A DNA stretch of 64,000 nucleotides from an uncultured Caldilineaceae bacterium (GTDB lineage Bacteria; Chloroflexota; Anaerolineae; Caldilineales; Caldilineaceae): NCBI GenBank assembly GCA_951812725.1, contig OX638330.1, forward strand, positions 496,001-560,000, in the 5' to 3' direction. Positions 51,606 through 60,405 of this stretch are shown one piece after another. Under the pieces are notes generated by a model that was not told the DNA's origin, did not search any database, and worked only from the letters and a program-made list of their open reading frames with translations. Positions within the stretch are counted from its first letter, which is position 1; each line of letters begins with the position of its first letter. The position numbers and the translations under genes were made by a program.

Positions 51606-53327
51606 TTGCATACCGTTGAGTTACTTGCAGTCGCCCGCGGCGAACAGCCTGCCGACCTGGTACTGCGCAACGGACGCTTAGTCAATGTTCTGTCCGGGGA
51701 TATCGAAGACACCGATGTAGCACTCTACGGTGGGCGCATTGCCGGCGTCGGCGCGGGCTACGCAGCCATAGAAGAGGTAGACCTGCAGGGCGCCTTCATC
51801 GCGCCGGGCCTGATCGACGCGCATGTCCATATCGAAAGCAGCCTCTGCCTGCCAGCTCAATTTGCCGCCGCAGTGGTGCCGCGCGGGGTGACCACGGTCG
51901 CGGCAGATCCCCACGAAATCGCCAATGTAGCCGGCGTGGCCGGCGTCCGCTATATGGCCGAATGCAGCCAAAACCTACCTCTGCAGGTCGTGCTGATGGC
52001 CCCTTCAGCCGTACCTGCCACACACATGGAAACGAGCGGCGCCATTCTCTCTGCCGAGGATCTGGCTGGGCTGCTGGAGGAAGGCACTGTCCACGGGCTG
52101 GCCGAACTGATGAATTTTCCCGGCACCGTTCAAGGCGACCCCGAAGTGCTTGCCAAGATCGCTGCATTCAACGGGCGGCCTCGGGATGGCCACGCTCCTG
52201 CGCTCAGCGGACAGCTCCTCAACGCCTACGCGGCGGCAGGAGCAGGCAGCGATCATGAATGCGCGACTGTGGAGGAGGCCGCCGAAAAGCTGGCGCGGGG
52301 ATTCTATGTCTTAATTCGTGAGGCGACCAACGCCCGCAACTTACACCGGCTCTTGCCGCTGGTCAATGAGCGCAACAATCGCCGCCTTTGTTTCTGCACG
52401 GACGACCGCATGCCCGGCGACCTGTTGACTGAGGGTAGCATAGACCATATTTTACGGGAGGCTATCTCCTTTGGGATCGAGCCTGCAACCGCCTTCCGTA
52501 TGGCTACCCTCAACAGTGCTGAATGGTTCGGTCTTCATGATCGTGGGGCTGTCGCGCCCGGAAGGCGTGCCGACCTGATGGTCTTTGACGACTTGCGTGC
52601 GCCCTCTGCCACACACGTCTATGCCGGCGGCCGGCTGTGGGCTGAGGGAGGTCGTCTGTTGGACGAGAAGAGTATTTCTCAGGCTTCCGTTCCTGCGGCA
52701 GTTTCTTCCACTGTTAGAGTGGCGTGGGATGGTTTCGATCTGCGCATTCCTGCTACCGGCGCGTACGTGCGGGTCATTGGGTCGCTGGAAAATCAAGTTC
52801 TGACCGAAGAGCGTATTCTAGAGGCGCGTATTGAGGACGGTCAAGCCGTAGCCGATCCGACACGGGACATTCTCAAGATGGCAGTAGTCGACAGGCACAC
52901 GGCCAGCGGGTCCACTGGGCTGGGATTCATTCAAGGGTTCGGTCTGAGGCGCGGGGCCATCGCCGGCACAATCGCCCACGACCATCACAATCTGATTGTC
53001 ATCGGTGCCGATGACGAGTCGATGACGACTGCAGCTCGAACTGTTGCCGGGATGGGGGGTGGACTGGCAATCTCCGACGGTACGGAATCATTGGCGGCCC
53101 TGCCTCTGCCCGTAGCCGGCCTGATGAGCGACCGGCCGCTCGGTGCAATCCGCAGCGATTATGATGCTCTGCTGGATGCGGCCCACGAATTCGGTTCAAC
53201 CATTCACGACCCATTCATGGCGATGAGTTTCATGGCCCTGGAAGTGATCCCAAAGTTGAAACTGACGGACCAGGGGCTGGTCGATGTCGAGGCCTTCAGC
53301 TTCGTCGACCTGTTTGTTGAGGTGTAA
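51606..53327 (+). CDS. ade: adenine deaminase
   Basis: A 573-residue amidohydrolase converting adenine to hypoxanthine and ammonia. The metal-binding motif DAHVHIESS follows APGL, then VADPHEIANVAGVAG; the second half has LGFIQGFGLRRGAIAGTIAHDHHNL, with the C-terminal AMSFMALEVIPKLKLTDQGL typical of Ade. Length is normal for the family (550-600). The start is TTG at 51606 with aaggag upstream. Located downstream of an extended -10 promoter and next to the ribokinase gene, suggesting purine/nucleoside use. Confidence 0.94.
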   Translation: MHTVELLAVARGEQPADLVLRNGRLVNVLSGDIEDTDVALYGGRIAGVGAGYAAIEEVDLQGAFIAPGLIDAHVHIESSLCLPAQFAAAVVPRGVTTVAADPHEIANVAGVAGVRYMAECSQNLPLQVVLMAPSAVPATHMETSGAILSAEDLAGLLEEGTVHGLAELMNFPGTVQGDPEVLAKIAAFNGRPRDGHAPALSGQLLNAYAAAGAGSDHECATVEEAAEKLARGFYVLIREATNARNLHRLLPLVNERNNRRLCFCTDDRMPGDLLTEGSIDHILREAISFGIEPATAFRMATLNSAEWFGLHDRGAVAPGRRADLMVFDDLRAPSATHVYAGGRLWAEGGRLLDEKSISQASVPAAVSSTVRVAWDGFDLRIPATGAYVRVIGSLENQVLTEERILEARIEDGQAVADPTRDILKMAVVDRHTASGSTGLGFIQGFGLRRGAIAGTIAHDHHNLIVIGADDESMTTAARTVAGMGGGLAISDGTESLAALPLPVAGLMSDRPLGAIRSDYDALLDAAHEFGSTIHDPFMAMSFMALEVIPKLKLTDQGLVDVEAFSFVDLFVEV

Positions 53328-53405
53328 GGAAAACATACTACAGCGACTCCGCCATTCCCGGGGCCGCTACATATTACGGAAACTGGTACCAGTGAGGCAA
53401 TGTAA

Positions 53406-54599
53406 ATGTTCGAAATGATCAATCCTGCCCCTGAAGACTCGATACTGGGGCTGACGGTAGAATTTCAGAAAGACCCGAGTCCGAATAAGATCAACTTGGG
53501 CGTAGGCGTATACAAGAACGGCAGTGGTCAAACGCCTGTGCTTGCGACCGTGAAGGAGGCCGAACAGCGCCTGCTACGGTCTGAGGCGACCAAGAGCTAC
53601 CTGCCGATTGATGGCCTGGCTTCATACGGGGAGTTGAGCCAGCAGATCGTCTTCGGCAGTGAGCACCCCATTCTCAGGGCCGGTCGCGCTGCCACTGTGC
53701 AAACGCCCGGGGGCACCGGCGCTTTGCGCGTAGCCGCCGATTTTGTGCGGCGAATTTCGCCCCAAGCTGCGGTCTGGCTGAGTGACCCGACCTGGCCGAA
53801 TCATCCCAATGTAATTGGTTCGGCGGCTCTGCAGGTACAGTCCTATCCCTACTTCGAGCCCGACAGCAACGGTGTGGCCTTCGAGCAGATGATCGCTGCC
53901 CTGGAGACCATCCCCTCGGGGGATGTGCTGCTGCTGCACGGCTGTTGTCACAATCCCACCGGCGCCGATCTCTCTTCGGAACAGTGGCAGGCTGTCGCTG
54001 CCATATGCGCCAAACGGGGCATTCTGCCGCTGCTGGATTTCGCCTACCAGGGCTTTGGCGACGGCCTGGAAGAGGACGCGATCGGTGTCAAGACTGTCGC
54101 CGACAAGTGCCGCGAATTTATTGTGGCCACTTCCTATTCGAAGAATTTCGGGCTGTACAATGAGAGGGTGGGCGCGTTGACGCTGGTCGCCTCAAGTGGG
54201 GAAGCGGCGGAAGCCGCCAACAGCCATCTGAAAATCTGCGTGCGGACTAACTACTCGAATCCTCCCGCCCACGGCGGCCAGATCGTCGCCGAGATTTTGG
54301 GCGATCCTGACCTTCGTCAGCGTTGGGAGGTAGAGTTGGCCGAGATGCGCAACCGAATCAACGACATGCGTCATCTGTTCGTCGAGACCCTCGACCAGCA
54401 GGGGGCTGGACGCGACTTTTCATTCATCGCCCGCCAGCGGGGCATGTTCAGCTACAGCGGCCTAACGCCGGCCCAAGTGCAGGCACTACGCGAGCGCCAT
54501 TCCGTCTATATCGTCGGCTCCGGCCGCATCAACGTGGCAGGCATGACCGAAGCCAATATGGACTACCTGTGCGCGGCCATTGCCGACGTTTTGAAGTGA
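53406..54599 (+). CDS. aromatic/aspartate aminotransferase, class I
   Basis: A 397-residue PLP enzyme of the aspartate/tyrosine aminotransferase branch (AspC/TyrB). The N-terminus MFEMINPAPEDSILGL and the segment INLGVGVYKNGSGQTP are diagnostic for the Ia subgroup, and the PLP lysine is Lys246 in SYSKNFGLYNERVG. The domain ends with RINVAGM. It would transfer the amino group of aspartate or aromatic amino acids to 2-oxoglutarate. It has a gagg site just before the ATG. Confidence 0.94.
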   Translation: MFEMINPAPEDSILGLTVEFQKDPSPNKINLGVGVYKNGSGQTPVLATVKEAEQRLLRSEATKSYLPIDGLASYGELSQQIVFGSEHPILRAGRAATVQTPGGTGALRVAADFVRRISPQAAVWLSDPTWPNHPNVIGSAALQVQSYPYFEPDSNGVAFEQMIAALETIPSGDVLLLHGCCHNPTGADLSSEQWQAVAAICAKRGILPLLDFAYQGFGDGLEEDAIGVKTVADKCREFIVATSYSKNFGLYNERVGALTLVASSGEAAEAANSHLKICVRTNYSNPPAHGGQIVAEILGDPDLRQRWEVELAEMRNRINDMRHLFVETLDQQGAGRDFSFIARQRGMFSYSGLTPAQVQALRERHSVYIVGSGRINVAGMTEANMDYLCAAIADVLK

Positions 54600-54618
54600 G
54601 GGCAGGCCGGGTTCGAAC

Positions 54619-54987
54619 TCACCGGAAAATGGGGAGGAACCTGATCGTATTCTCATATTCTTGGGGCTCCGACGCTCCCCAGATATGCCGCAGTTCCGAA
54701 ACAGTTTGACCAACGGTCATATTGGCATGGAGCACGAATATTGCAGGTGCAGTCTGTCCCAGCGCAATGAATTCGCGCAGATGTCCGGGCATGGATTTCC
54801 GGTTGTTCGTGACTAAGGTATATCCCTTTCGTGCACACCATTCCAGGATTACGGGGTCGGGCGTACCGTTCCTTGGGACCCCTGGATCGCCGACGCGCCA
54901 CACTGTCATCTCAGGTTCTTCTTTATGGAGCGCGTGACGCAAAATAGGATTTACGTTTTCGTCAAGCAGAAATTGAAACGGTATCAC
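54619..54987 (-). CDS. DUF5615 PIN-like toxin
   Basis: A 122-residue protein of the Mut7-C/PIN-like group (DUF5615), predicted RNase toxins. The N-terminal FLLDENVNPILRHAL carries the first acidic pair and DPVILEWCARKGYTLVTNN the second (PIN-like catalytic acidic residues with TNN). It overlaps the upstream DUF433 gene by 4 bases, as expected for a two-gene toxin-antitoxin unit. The remaining C-terminus has few features. Confidence 0.8.
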   Translation of the reverse strand: MIPFQFLLDENVNPILRHALHKEEPEMTVWRVGDPGVPRNGTPDPVILEWCARKGYTLVTNNRKSMPGHLREFIALGQTAPAIFVLHANMTVGQTVSELRHIWGASEPQEYENTIRFLPIFR

Positions 54988-55304
54988 GGGGTGTCGGTCT
55001 GTGCGGCAATCCGGCGGAGCCGCAGTATGACGGGTGGAAGATTCTCTTCCTGCTCACGTCTCATTCTTTCGCCGTGCTCAAGCCAGTCTACTACATACGC
55101 TTCGACTTCTTGTCGATTTGCCAGGTAGTACAGGATTGTCGCGTAAACCTGTTCCAGATTGATCGAGGGATAGGTATCTGCGATCTGCTCCGCCGTCTGC
55201 GAGCGATAAATGTAGTCGTAGAGGACCGTCTCTATGCCCACGCGCGTGCCAGCGATGCGAATATCATCTTCGCTCAGAAAGCTAAAATATCTTTCGATTT
55301 CCAT
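54984..55304 (-). CDS. DUF433 antitoxin
   Basis: A 106-residue DUF433 protein with a winged or HTH-like core: EDDIRIAGTRVGIETVLYDY, then the helix QTAEQIADTYPSINLEQVYATILYYLANRQEV. Proteins like this are the antitoxins of DUF5615 and VapBC-like systems. Its stop overlaps the start of the toxin gene (ATGA), which fits coupled translation with antitoxin first. Confidence 0.83.
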   Translation of the reverse strand: MEIERYFSFLSEDDIRIAGTRVGIETVLYDYIYRSQTAEQIADTYPSINLEQVYATILYYLANRQEVEAYVVDWLEHGERMRREQEENLPPVILRLRRIAAQTDTP

Positions 55305-55360
55305 ATTGGACTCCTTCTCATGTCAACCGTAAGTATACCACACCAAATAGGGGAGAATTG

Positions 55361-56530
55361 ATGAAATCCCTTTCTCGACTGGTCGAGTCTGTGCCGGGTA
55401 GCCCGACCACCCTGATGATGCAGAAAGGCCGCGAACTTGCCGCGCAAGGCTTGGACGTGATCAATCTGGCCGGGGGCGAGCCGGACGCTGATACGCCCAA
55501 ACATATCCAACAGGCGGCGTTCGACGCCATCGCCGCCGGCGACACCCACTACCCGCCTTCCTTTGGCAAGCCTGAACTGCTGGAGGCAATCTGTGCCAAG
55601 CTGGAACGCGAGAACGATGTGCAGGCCGTCCCCGAGCAACTGGTGGTAACGCCTGGCGGCAAGTGGGCCATCTACACTGCTCTGGCTTCGACGCTCAACG
55701 ACGGCGACGAGGTGATGATTCTCGATCCTGCCTGGGTGAGCTATGCGGCGATGGTGCGGTTGAACCGAGGCGTGCCGGTGCATGTGCCACTGCCGGCGGC
55801 CGACAATTTTCGGGTAAGCGCCGCGCAGCTGGAGGAGTATGTCAGCGAGAAGACCAAGCTGATCATGATATGCTCCCCCAGCAACCCGACCGGCCGCGTG
55901 CTGACCCAAAACGAACTCGACGACATCGCCGCCGTGGCCCAGAAGCACGATCTGTACGTCCTCAGCGATGAGATATACGAGCATATCCTCTACGACGGCG
56001 CCTGTCACCGCTCTATTGCCGGTATGCCTGGTATGGCTGAACGCACTATCATCATCAACGGCTTCAGCAAGAGCTACGCTATGACAGGCTGGCGGCTGGC
56101 GTGGCTGGCGGCGCCACTACCCGTTGCCAAACTGGCCCGCACCTACCAGACTCAGACCGTAACCTCCGCGGCCAGCTTCTCCATGGTGGCCGGCGCGGCC
56201 GCTCTGAACGGTCCCCAGGATTGTGTGCACCAGATGGTGGCCTCCTATGTCCAGCGACGCAATTACCTCCTTGACGCGCTGGAGGAGATCCCCGGCGTCC
56301 GCAGCAGCCCAATCGAAGGCGCCTTCTATCTTTTCGCCCAGTTCACGCAGACCGACAAGAAGAGCCTTGAAATCTCAGAGATCCTGTTGGAGGATGGCCT
56401 GCTCGCTACGACCCCGGGCATTGCCTTTGGCGAAGCAGGCGAAGGCCATGTGCGATTCAGCTTTGCCACCGCGATGACCGATTTGGAGCAAACTGTCGAT
56501 CGTCTAGCCCGCATTGTGCCGGGTCTGTGA
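55361..56530 (+). CDS. pyridoxal-phosphate aminotransferase, aspartate type Ib/g
   Basis: A 389-residue class I/II aminotransferase. The N-terminus with LAGGEPDADTPKHI and the LGGEPDFxTP-like motif marks the archaeal/Bacillus-type aspartate aminotransferase branch; the PLP lysine is Lys237 in FSKSYAMTGWRLAW, and SNPTGR precedes it. It is distinct from the class Ia enzyme at 53406. ATG at 55361 is preceded by gggaga; a TTG at 55358 is an alternative. It may transfer aspartate, alanine or aromatic amino groups. It overlaps the start of the downstream TauE/SafE gene. Confidence 0.92.
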   Translation: MKSLSRLVESVPGSPTTLMMQKGRELAAQGLDVINLAGGEPDADTPKHIQQAAFDAIAAGDTHYPPSFGKPELLEAICAKLERENDVQAVPEQLVVTPGGKWAIYTALASTLNDGDEVMILDPAWVSYAAMVRLNRGVPVHVPLPAADNFRVSAAQLEEYVSEKTKLIMICSPSNPTGRVLTQNELDDIAAVAQKHDLYVLSDEIYEHILYDGACHRSIAGMPGMAERTIIINGFSKSYAMTGWRLAWLAAPLPVAKLARTYQTQTVTSAASFSMVAGAAALNGPQDCVHQMVASYVQRRNYLLDALEEIPGVRSSPIEGAFYLFAQFTQTDKKSLEISEILLEDGLLATTPGIAFGEAGEGHVRFSFATAMTDLEQTVDRLARIVPGL

Positions 56531-57384
56531 GCGCCGACATGGATATCTCCCTTCTGCAGTATATTCTGGCCATCGTCGCCGGCATCGTCGCCGGCATCAT
56601 TAACACTTTGGCCGGAAGCGGTTCGGCCGTGACATTGCCGATGCTGGTATTCCTCGGGCTGGACTCGGGAGCCGCCAATGCTACCAACCGGATCGGTGTG
56701 ATCATCCAGAATGTGGTGGGCATCACCACATTTGCCCGCAGTGGACGGATGCAGCTGCGTGGAGGGGAGACCGCCAAACAGCAACAGGAAAACATACTCG
56801 ATGCCGACTCATTGCGGTTCGGTCTCTGGCTGAGCGCGGCGGGCATGCCGGGTGCACTTATCGGCGCCTATGTGGCCACGCTTCTGGATAAGGACGCCAT
56901 GAATCTGGCTATCGGTGGTATGTTGATCATCGTCCTCGTTACGATCTTCTTCAATCCGACGAAATGGCTGCGAGAGAAGTCGGAGGTGCGTAAGGAGCGG
57001 CCTGAACTTTTTGTCCTGGTTCTGTTCTTCGCCATTGGCATTTACGGCGGCTTTATCCAGGCCGGGGTCGGCGTCTTTCTTGTGACGGCACTTGTGTTGG
57101 GTGTTGGCTATACGATCGTTCATGCCAACGCAGTGAAACTGATCTTTGTGCTGGCTCTGAACATCGTCGCATTTGTCGTCTTTATTTTGTCGCCCTTGGA
57201 AATAAACTGGGGCATTGGCGCGCTGATGGCTGTTGGCCAAAGCATTGGGGCCTGGGCCGCGGTGCGTTTTGCCGTTACCGTAAAGGACGCCAACCGCTGG
57301 GTGCGCTACCTCCTGATCGTCGTAGTCATCTACTCGATTCTGCGCTTCTTCGGTCTGCTGGACCTGTTTTTCGGCCTGTTTTGA
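56527..57384 (+). CDS. TauE/SafE-family membrane permease
   Basis: A 285-residue membrane protein of about eight helices, in the sulfite/organosulfonate exporter family. The N-terminal repeat NTLAGSGSAVTLPML and the second NAVKLIFVLALNIVAF-like helix are typical of TauE/SafE. It may export sulfite, sulfoacetate or another organic acid. The GTG at 56527 overlaps the aminotransferase stop; an ATG at 56539 is an alternative start. Co-transcription with the aminotransferase is likely. Confidence 0.88.
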   Translation: MSADMDISLLQYILAIVAGIVAGIINTLAGSGSAVTLPMLVFLGLDSGAANATNRIGVIIQNVVGITTFARSGRMQLRGGETAKQQQENILDADSLRFGLWLSAAGMPGALIGAYVATLLDKDAMNLAIGGMLIIVLVTIFFNPTKWLREKSEVRKERPELFVLVLFFAIGIYGGFIQAGVGVFLVTALVLGVGYTIVHANAVKLIFVLALNIVAFVVFILSPLEINWGIGALMAVGQSIGAWAAVRFAVTVKDANRWVRYLLIVVVIYSILRFFGLLDLFFGLF

Positions 57385-57807
57385 GATGGTCCAGCCATTG
57401 GTATTGGCGTCTGGGCTACCTTCCGCTTCCCAGACTACTGAGACCCGAAGGCTACCGGCAATCTAAGACTGACAACTGAACTACTAAGCCATATACAGTG
57501 CATGTCTTGACCAGCCCCTTATGCTTGCCGCCATTCAGGCTATCTGATTGCGTATTCGGTTGGCGGCAGCCACGTTGCTGGAGCGACGCTGCTGGAGAAA
57601 GCACACACGGTCGGTGAGCGAGGGTTTTGTAGGGGGGCGTTGCGGGGGCGCAGCCCCTGCACAAGGGAGGGCCGAAGGCCCGACCGCCCAAAAACAGGTA
57701 GTGCGGAGAGAGCAATCACCTCCGCTCGTCTCATTCAGGATCGCGAATCAGTTGTGGCTGAGTAGCTTCCTGACAACTAAGAACTAGCAATTTTCCGGAG
57801 CGTACCT
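57385..57807. other. gene-free stretch with GC-rich hairpins
   Basis: Without a gene I can support. It holds a hairpin gcgggggc/gcccctgc around gca (57642-57660) and a second, gggcc-gaa-ggccc (57669-57681), in a run with G-rich strips. Short repeats like this are common in intergenic spacers of Chloroflexota genomes. The right part serves as the upstream region of the beta-oxidation gene, without a clear promoter. Confidence 0.5.
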
Positions 57808-60294
57808 ATGAACAAGACAATCAGCCACGCCACCGTCATCGGCGCCGGCACAATGGGCGCTGCCATCGCCGGTCACCTGGCAAATGCCGGTGTCTCTTCC
57901 CATCTGCTCGATGTTGCGCCAACTGAACTGACACCGGAAGAGGAGGCCAAAGGGCTGTCGCTGCAGGACCGCGCTGTGCGGAACCGGATCGTTCAGGCGG
58001 GATACGAGCGCATAACGCAGGCGAAGCCGGCCAGTCTTTTCAGCCCTGAGCAGGCCGACCTGATCACGTTGGGCAATGTCGAGGACGATTTGGCGACCGC
58101 GGCCGCGCAGAGCGATTGGATTATCGAGGCCATTGTCGAGCGGCCCCGGCCCAAACAGGAGCTGATGGCGCGACTGGAGGCCGTTGCGCCCGCTGATGCA
58201 ATTATCAGCACCAATACTTCCGGCATCCCTATCAGTATCATAAGCGCGGGCCGCAGCGAGGCCTTCCAGCAGCGTTTTCTGGGGACCCATTTCTTCAATC
58301 CTCCCCGCTACCTGCGACTGCTTGAGCTGATTCCCGGCTCCAGAACGGACCCGTCTGTTGTCGAGCATATGAAGGCGTTCGCCGAGAAACGGCTTGGCAA
58401 GGGCGTTGTCGTTGCCAAGGACGTACCCAACTTCGTCGGCAACCGCATGTTCAGCTACATTATGAGCAGCTTGCTGGAGTACGCCATCGAGAATGGCTAC
58501 CGTGTCGAAGAGGTAGACCTCTTGACCGGGCCCCTGATCGGGCGGCCCAAAACCGCCACATTTCGTCTCTTCGATGTTGTAGGCGTTGATGTTGCCGCGC
58601 TGGTGGGAGAGAATCTCTACGACCTGATCCCCGGCGACGCCGACCGCGAAATCCTGCGCGGGCCGCTCGGAACGGCCACGCTCAATACTCTGCTCAAGCA
58701 TGGTTTTCTTGGCGCAAAGAGCGGCCAGGGCTTCTACAAGACCGTCCGCGACGAGCAAGGCAGAAGGAGCTTCTGGGGTCTGGATCTGCAGGCGGCCGCT
58801 AGTGGCAAGGTGGACTATGTCGAACCAGCGCGGCCCCGTTGGGCAAGCGTCGATGCCGTTAAGGAAGAGCCGCTGTCAGAACGCCTGCACCGTTTGGCGG
58901 CGCCCGAGAGTGCCGACGACTCGCCTGCAGTCGATAACGGCGCCGGCGCGCTGCTGTGGCACACGCTCAGCCACACGCTTGCGTATGCTTCGAAGCGTCT
59001 GCCGGAAATCGCGGACAGTCCCAGTGATATTGACAATGCCATGAAGTGGGGCTTTGGCTGGGAGATGGGGCCATTCGAGACCTGGGATGCGCTTGGCGCG
59101 GCCGAGACCGCTGCCCGCATGGCAAAGGAAGGGCTCGCGATTGCTTCCTGGGTGCAGGAGATGCTCGACGCCGGTCATACCACCTTCTACAAAGTTGAAG
59201 AGAGCCCCGCCGAAAGGGCAATGCCGTCCCAACAGCTGGTGTACAATCCTCAGAGCGGAGAGTACGAGGCTGCCGAAGGAGGCGAAAGCGTTGTCGATGT
59301 CGCGGCGCTCAAGCGCGGCCGGGGGCCTTTGGCAGAGAATGATTCGGCCAGCCTGCTGGACATGGGCGAGGGCGTGCTGCTGTTGGAGTTCCACACCAAA
59401 ATGAATGCCCTCGACATGGATATCGGCGTCGTCGCCAACATAGCAATCGAGCGCCTCCATGGGGAGGCCGCCGGGCTGGTGATCGGCAACCAGGGGGGCA
59501 ACTTCAGCGCCGGCGCCAATCTCTTTCTGATCGGTTCCCTGGCCCAGTCCGGTCAGGCAGACAAGCTGGACGCGGCCATCAGCGGCCTGCAGCAGATGAT
59601 CCAACAGCTGCGCACCGCGCCCAAGCCTGTCGTGGCAGCGCCCTATCAGCTGGCCCTGGGCGGCGGCGCGGAGGTGACGATGGGCGCCGACCGCATTGTC
59701 GCGCACGCTGAACTGTACATGGGCCAGGTCGAGGTGGGCGTGGGTCTGATCCCGGCGGCAGGCGGCTGCAAGGAGCTGGTGCGCCGGCTGGTCAGTCCCC
59801 ACATGCAGGGGTTGAACGCCAACCCCGCCTCCTATCTGCAGCAGGTCTTCGAATTGACAGCTCTAGGCAAAGTTTCGACCTCGGCCGAGGAAGCTCGCCA
59901 GATGGGCTTTCTGGGACCGCGTGACCGCGTTGTGATGAACTACGATCACTTGCTGGCCGAGGCCAAGGCCGAGGTTCTGCGCATGGCTGACGAGGGCTAC
60001 AGACCGCCGGCGGTTACCGGTAACATCTACGCTGGCGGCCGTGATCATCTCGCCAACCTGCGGGTCGGCATTTATTCGTTCCGCGAGGCGGGCTTCATCA
60101 GCGAGCACGACGCGTTGATCGCCAACCATTTGGCCTACGTCCTGTGCGGCGGCGAGCTCAGCCAGCCGGCCTGGATGGACGAGCAGTATTTTCTCGACCT
60201 GGAGCGAGAAGTGTTCAAGACGCTATGCAGCTACCCAAAAAGCCAGGAACGGATCTGGCACATGCTGAAGACCGGGAAGCCGTTGCGAAACTAA
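57808..60294 (+). CDS. 3-hydroxyacyl-CoA dehydrogenase / enoyl-CoA hydratase fusion
   Basis: An 828-residue multifunctional fatty-acid oxidation protein with the FadN-type order. The N-terminal NAD-binding domain starts with VIGAGTMGAAIAG (residues 10-22), the 3HCDH C-domain covers about 200-310, a second 3HCDH-like segment follows at about 380-470, and the enoyl-CoA hydratase domain occupies about 500-720, with GGGAEVTMGADR and the catalytic Glu in GQVEVGVGLIPAAGG. It would hydrate and then oxidise acyl-CoA in the cytosol. No thiolase (fadA) or acyl-CoA dehydrogenase gene is adjacent here. The ATG has ggag upstream. Confidence 0.93.
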   Translation: MNKTISHATVIGAGTMGAAIAGHLANAGVSSHLLDVAPTELTPEEEAKGLSLQDRAVRNRIVQAGYERITQAKPASLFSPEQADLITLGNVEDDLATAAAQSDWIIEAIVERPRPKQELMARLEAVAPADAIISTNTSGIPISIISAGRSEAFQQRFLGTHFFNPPRYLRLLELIPGSRTDPSVVEHMKAFAEKRLGKGVVVAKDVPNFVGNRMFSYIMSSLLEYAIENGYRVEEVDLLTGPLIGRPKTATFRLFDVVGVDVAALVGENLYDLIPGDADREILRGPLGTATLNTLLKHGFLGAKSGQGFYKTVRDEQGRRSFWGLDLQAAASGKVDYVEPARPRWASVDAVKEEPLSERLHRLAAPESADDSPAVDNGAGALLWHTLSHTLAYASKRLPEIADSPSDIDNAMKWGFGWEMGPFETWDALGAAETAARMAKEGLAIASWVQEMLDAGHTTFYKVEESPAERAMPSQQLVYNPQSGEYEAAEGGESVVDVAALKRGRGPLAENDSASLLDMGEGVLLLEFHTKMNALDMDIGVVANIAIERLHGEAAGLVIGNQGGNFSAGANLFLIGSLAQSGQADKLDAAISGLQQMIQQLRTAPKPVVAAPYQLALGGGAEVTMGADRIVAHAELYMGQVEVGVGLIPAAGGCKELVRRLVSPHMQGLNANPASYLQQVFELTALGKVSTSAEEARQMGFLGPRDRVVMNYDHLLAEAKAEVLRMADEGYRPPAVTGNIYAGGRDHLANLRVGIYSFREAGFISEHDALIANHLAYVLCGGELSQPAWMDEQYFLDLEREVFKTLCSYPKSQERIWHMLKTGKPLRN

Positions 60295-60405
60295 GATTGC
60301 AGCTCTTTTGAGTGCGGCGGGCGGGATAATCTTTTTCCGCTGACGTTTCCCAATTGGGTACGTGTCTGAGGGGGAATCTCCAACCCTACCAGCAAAGGGA
60401 TCTTC

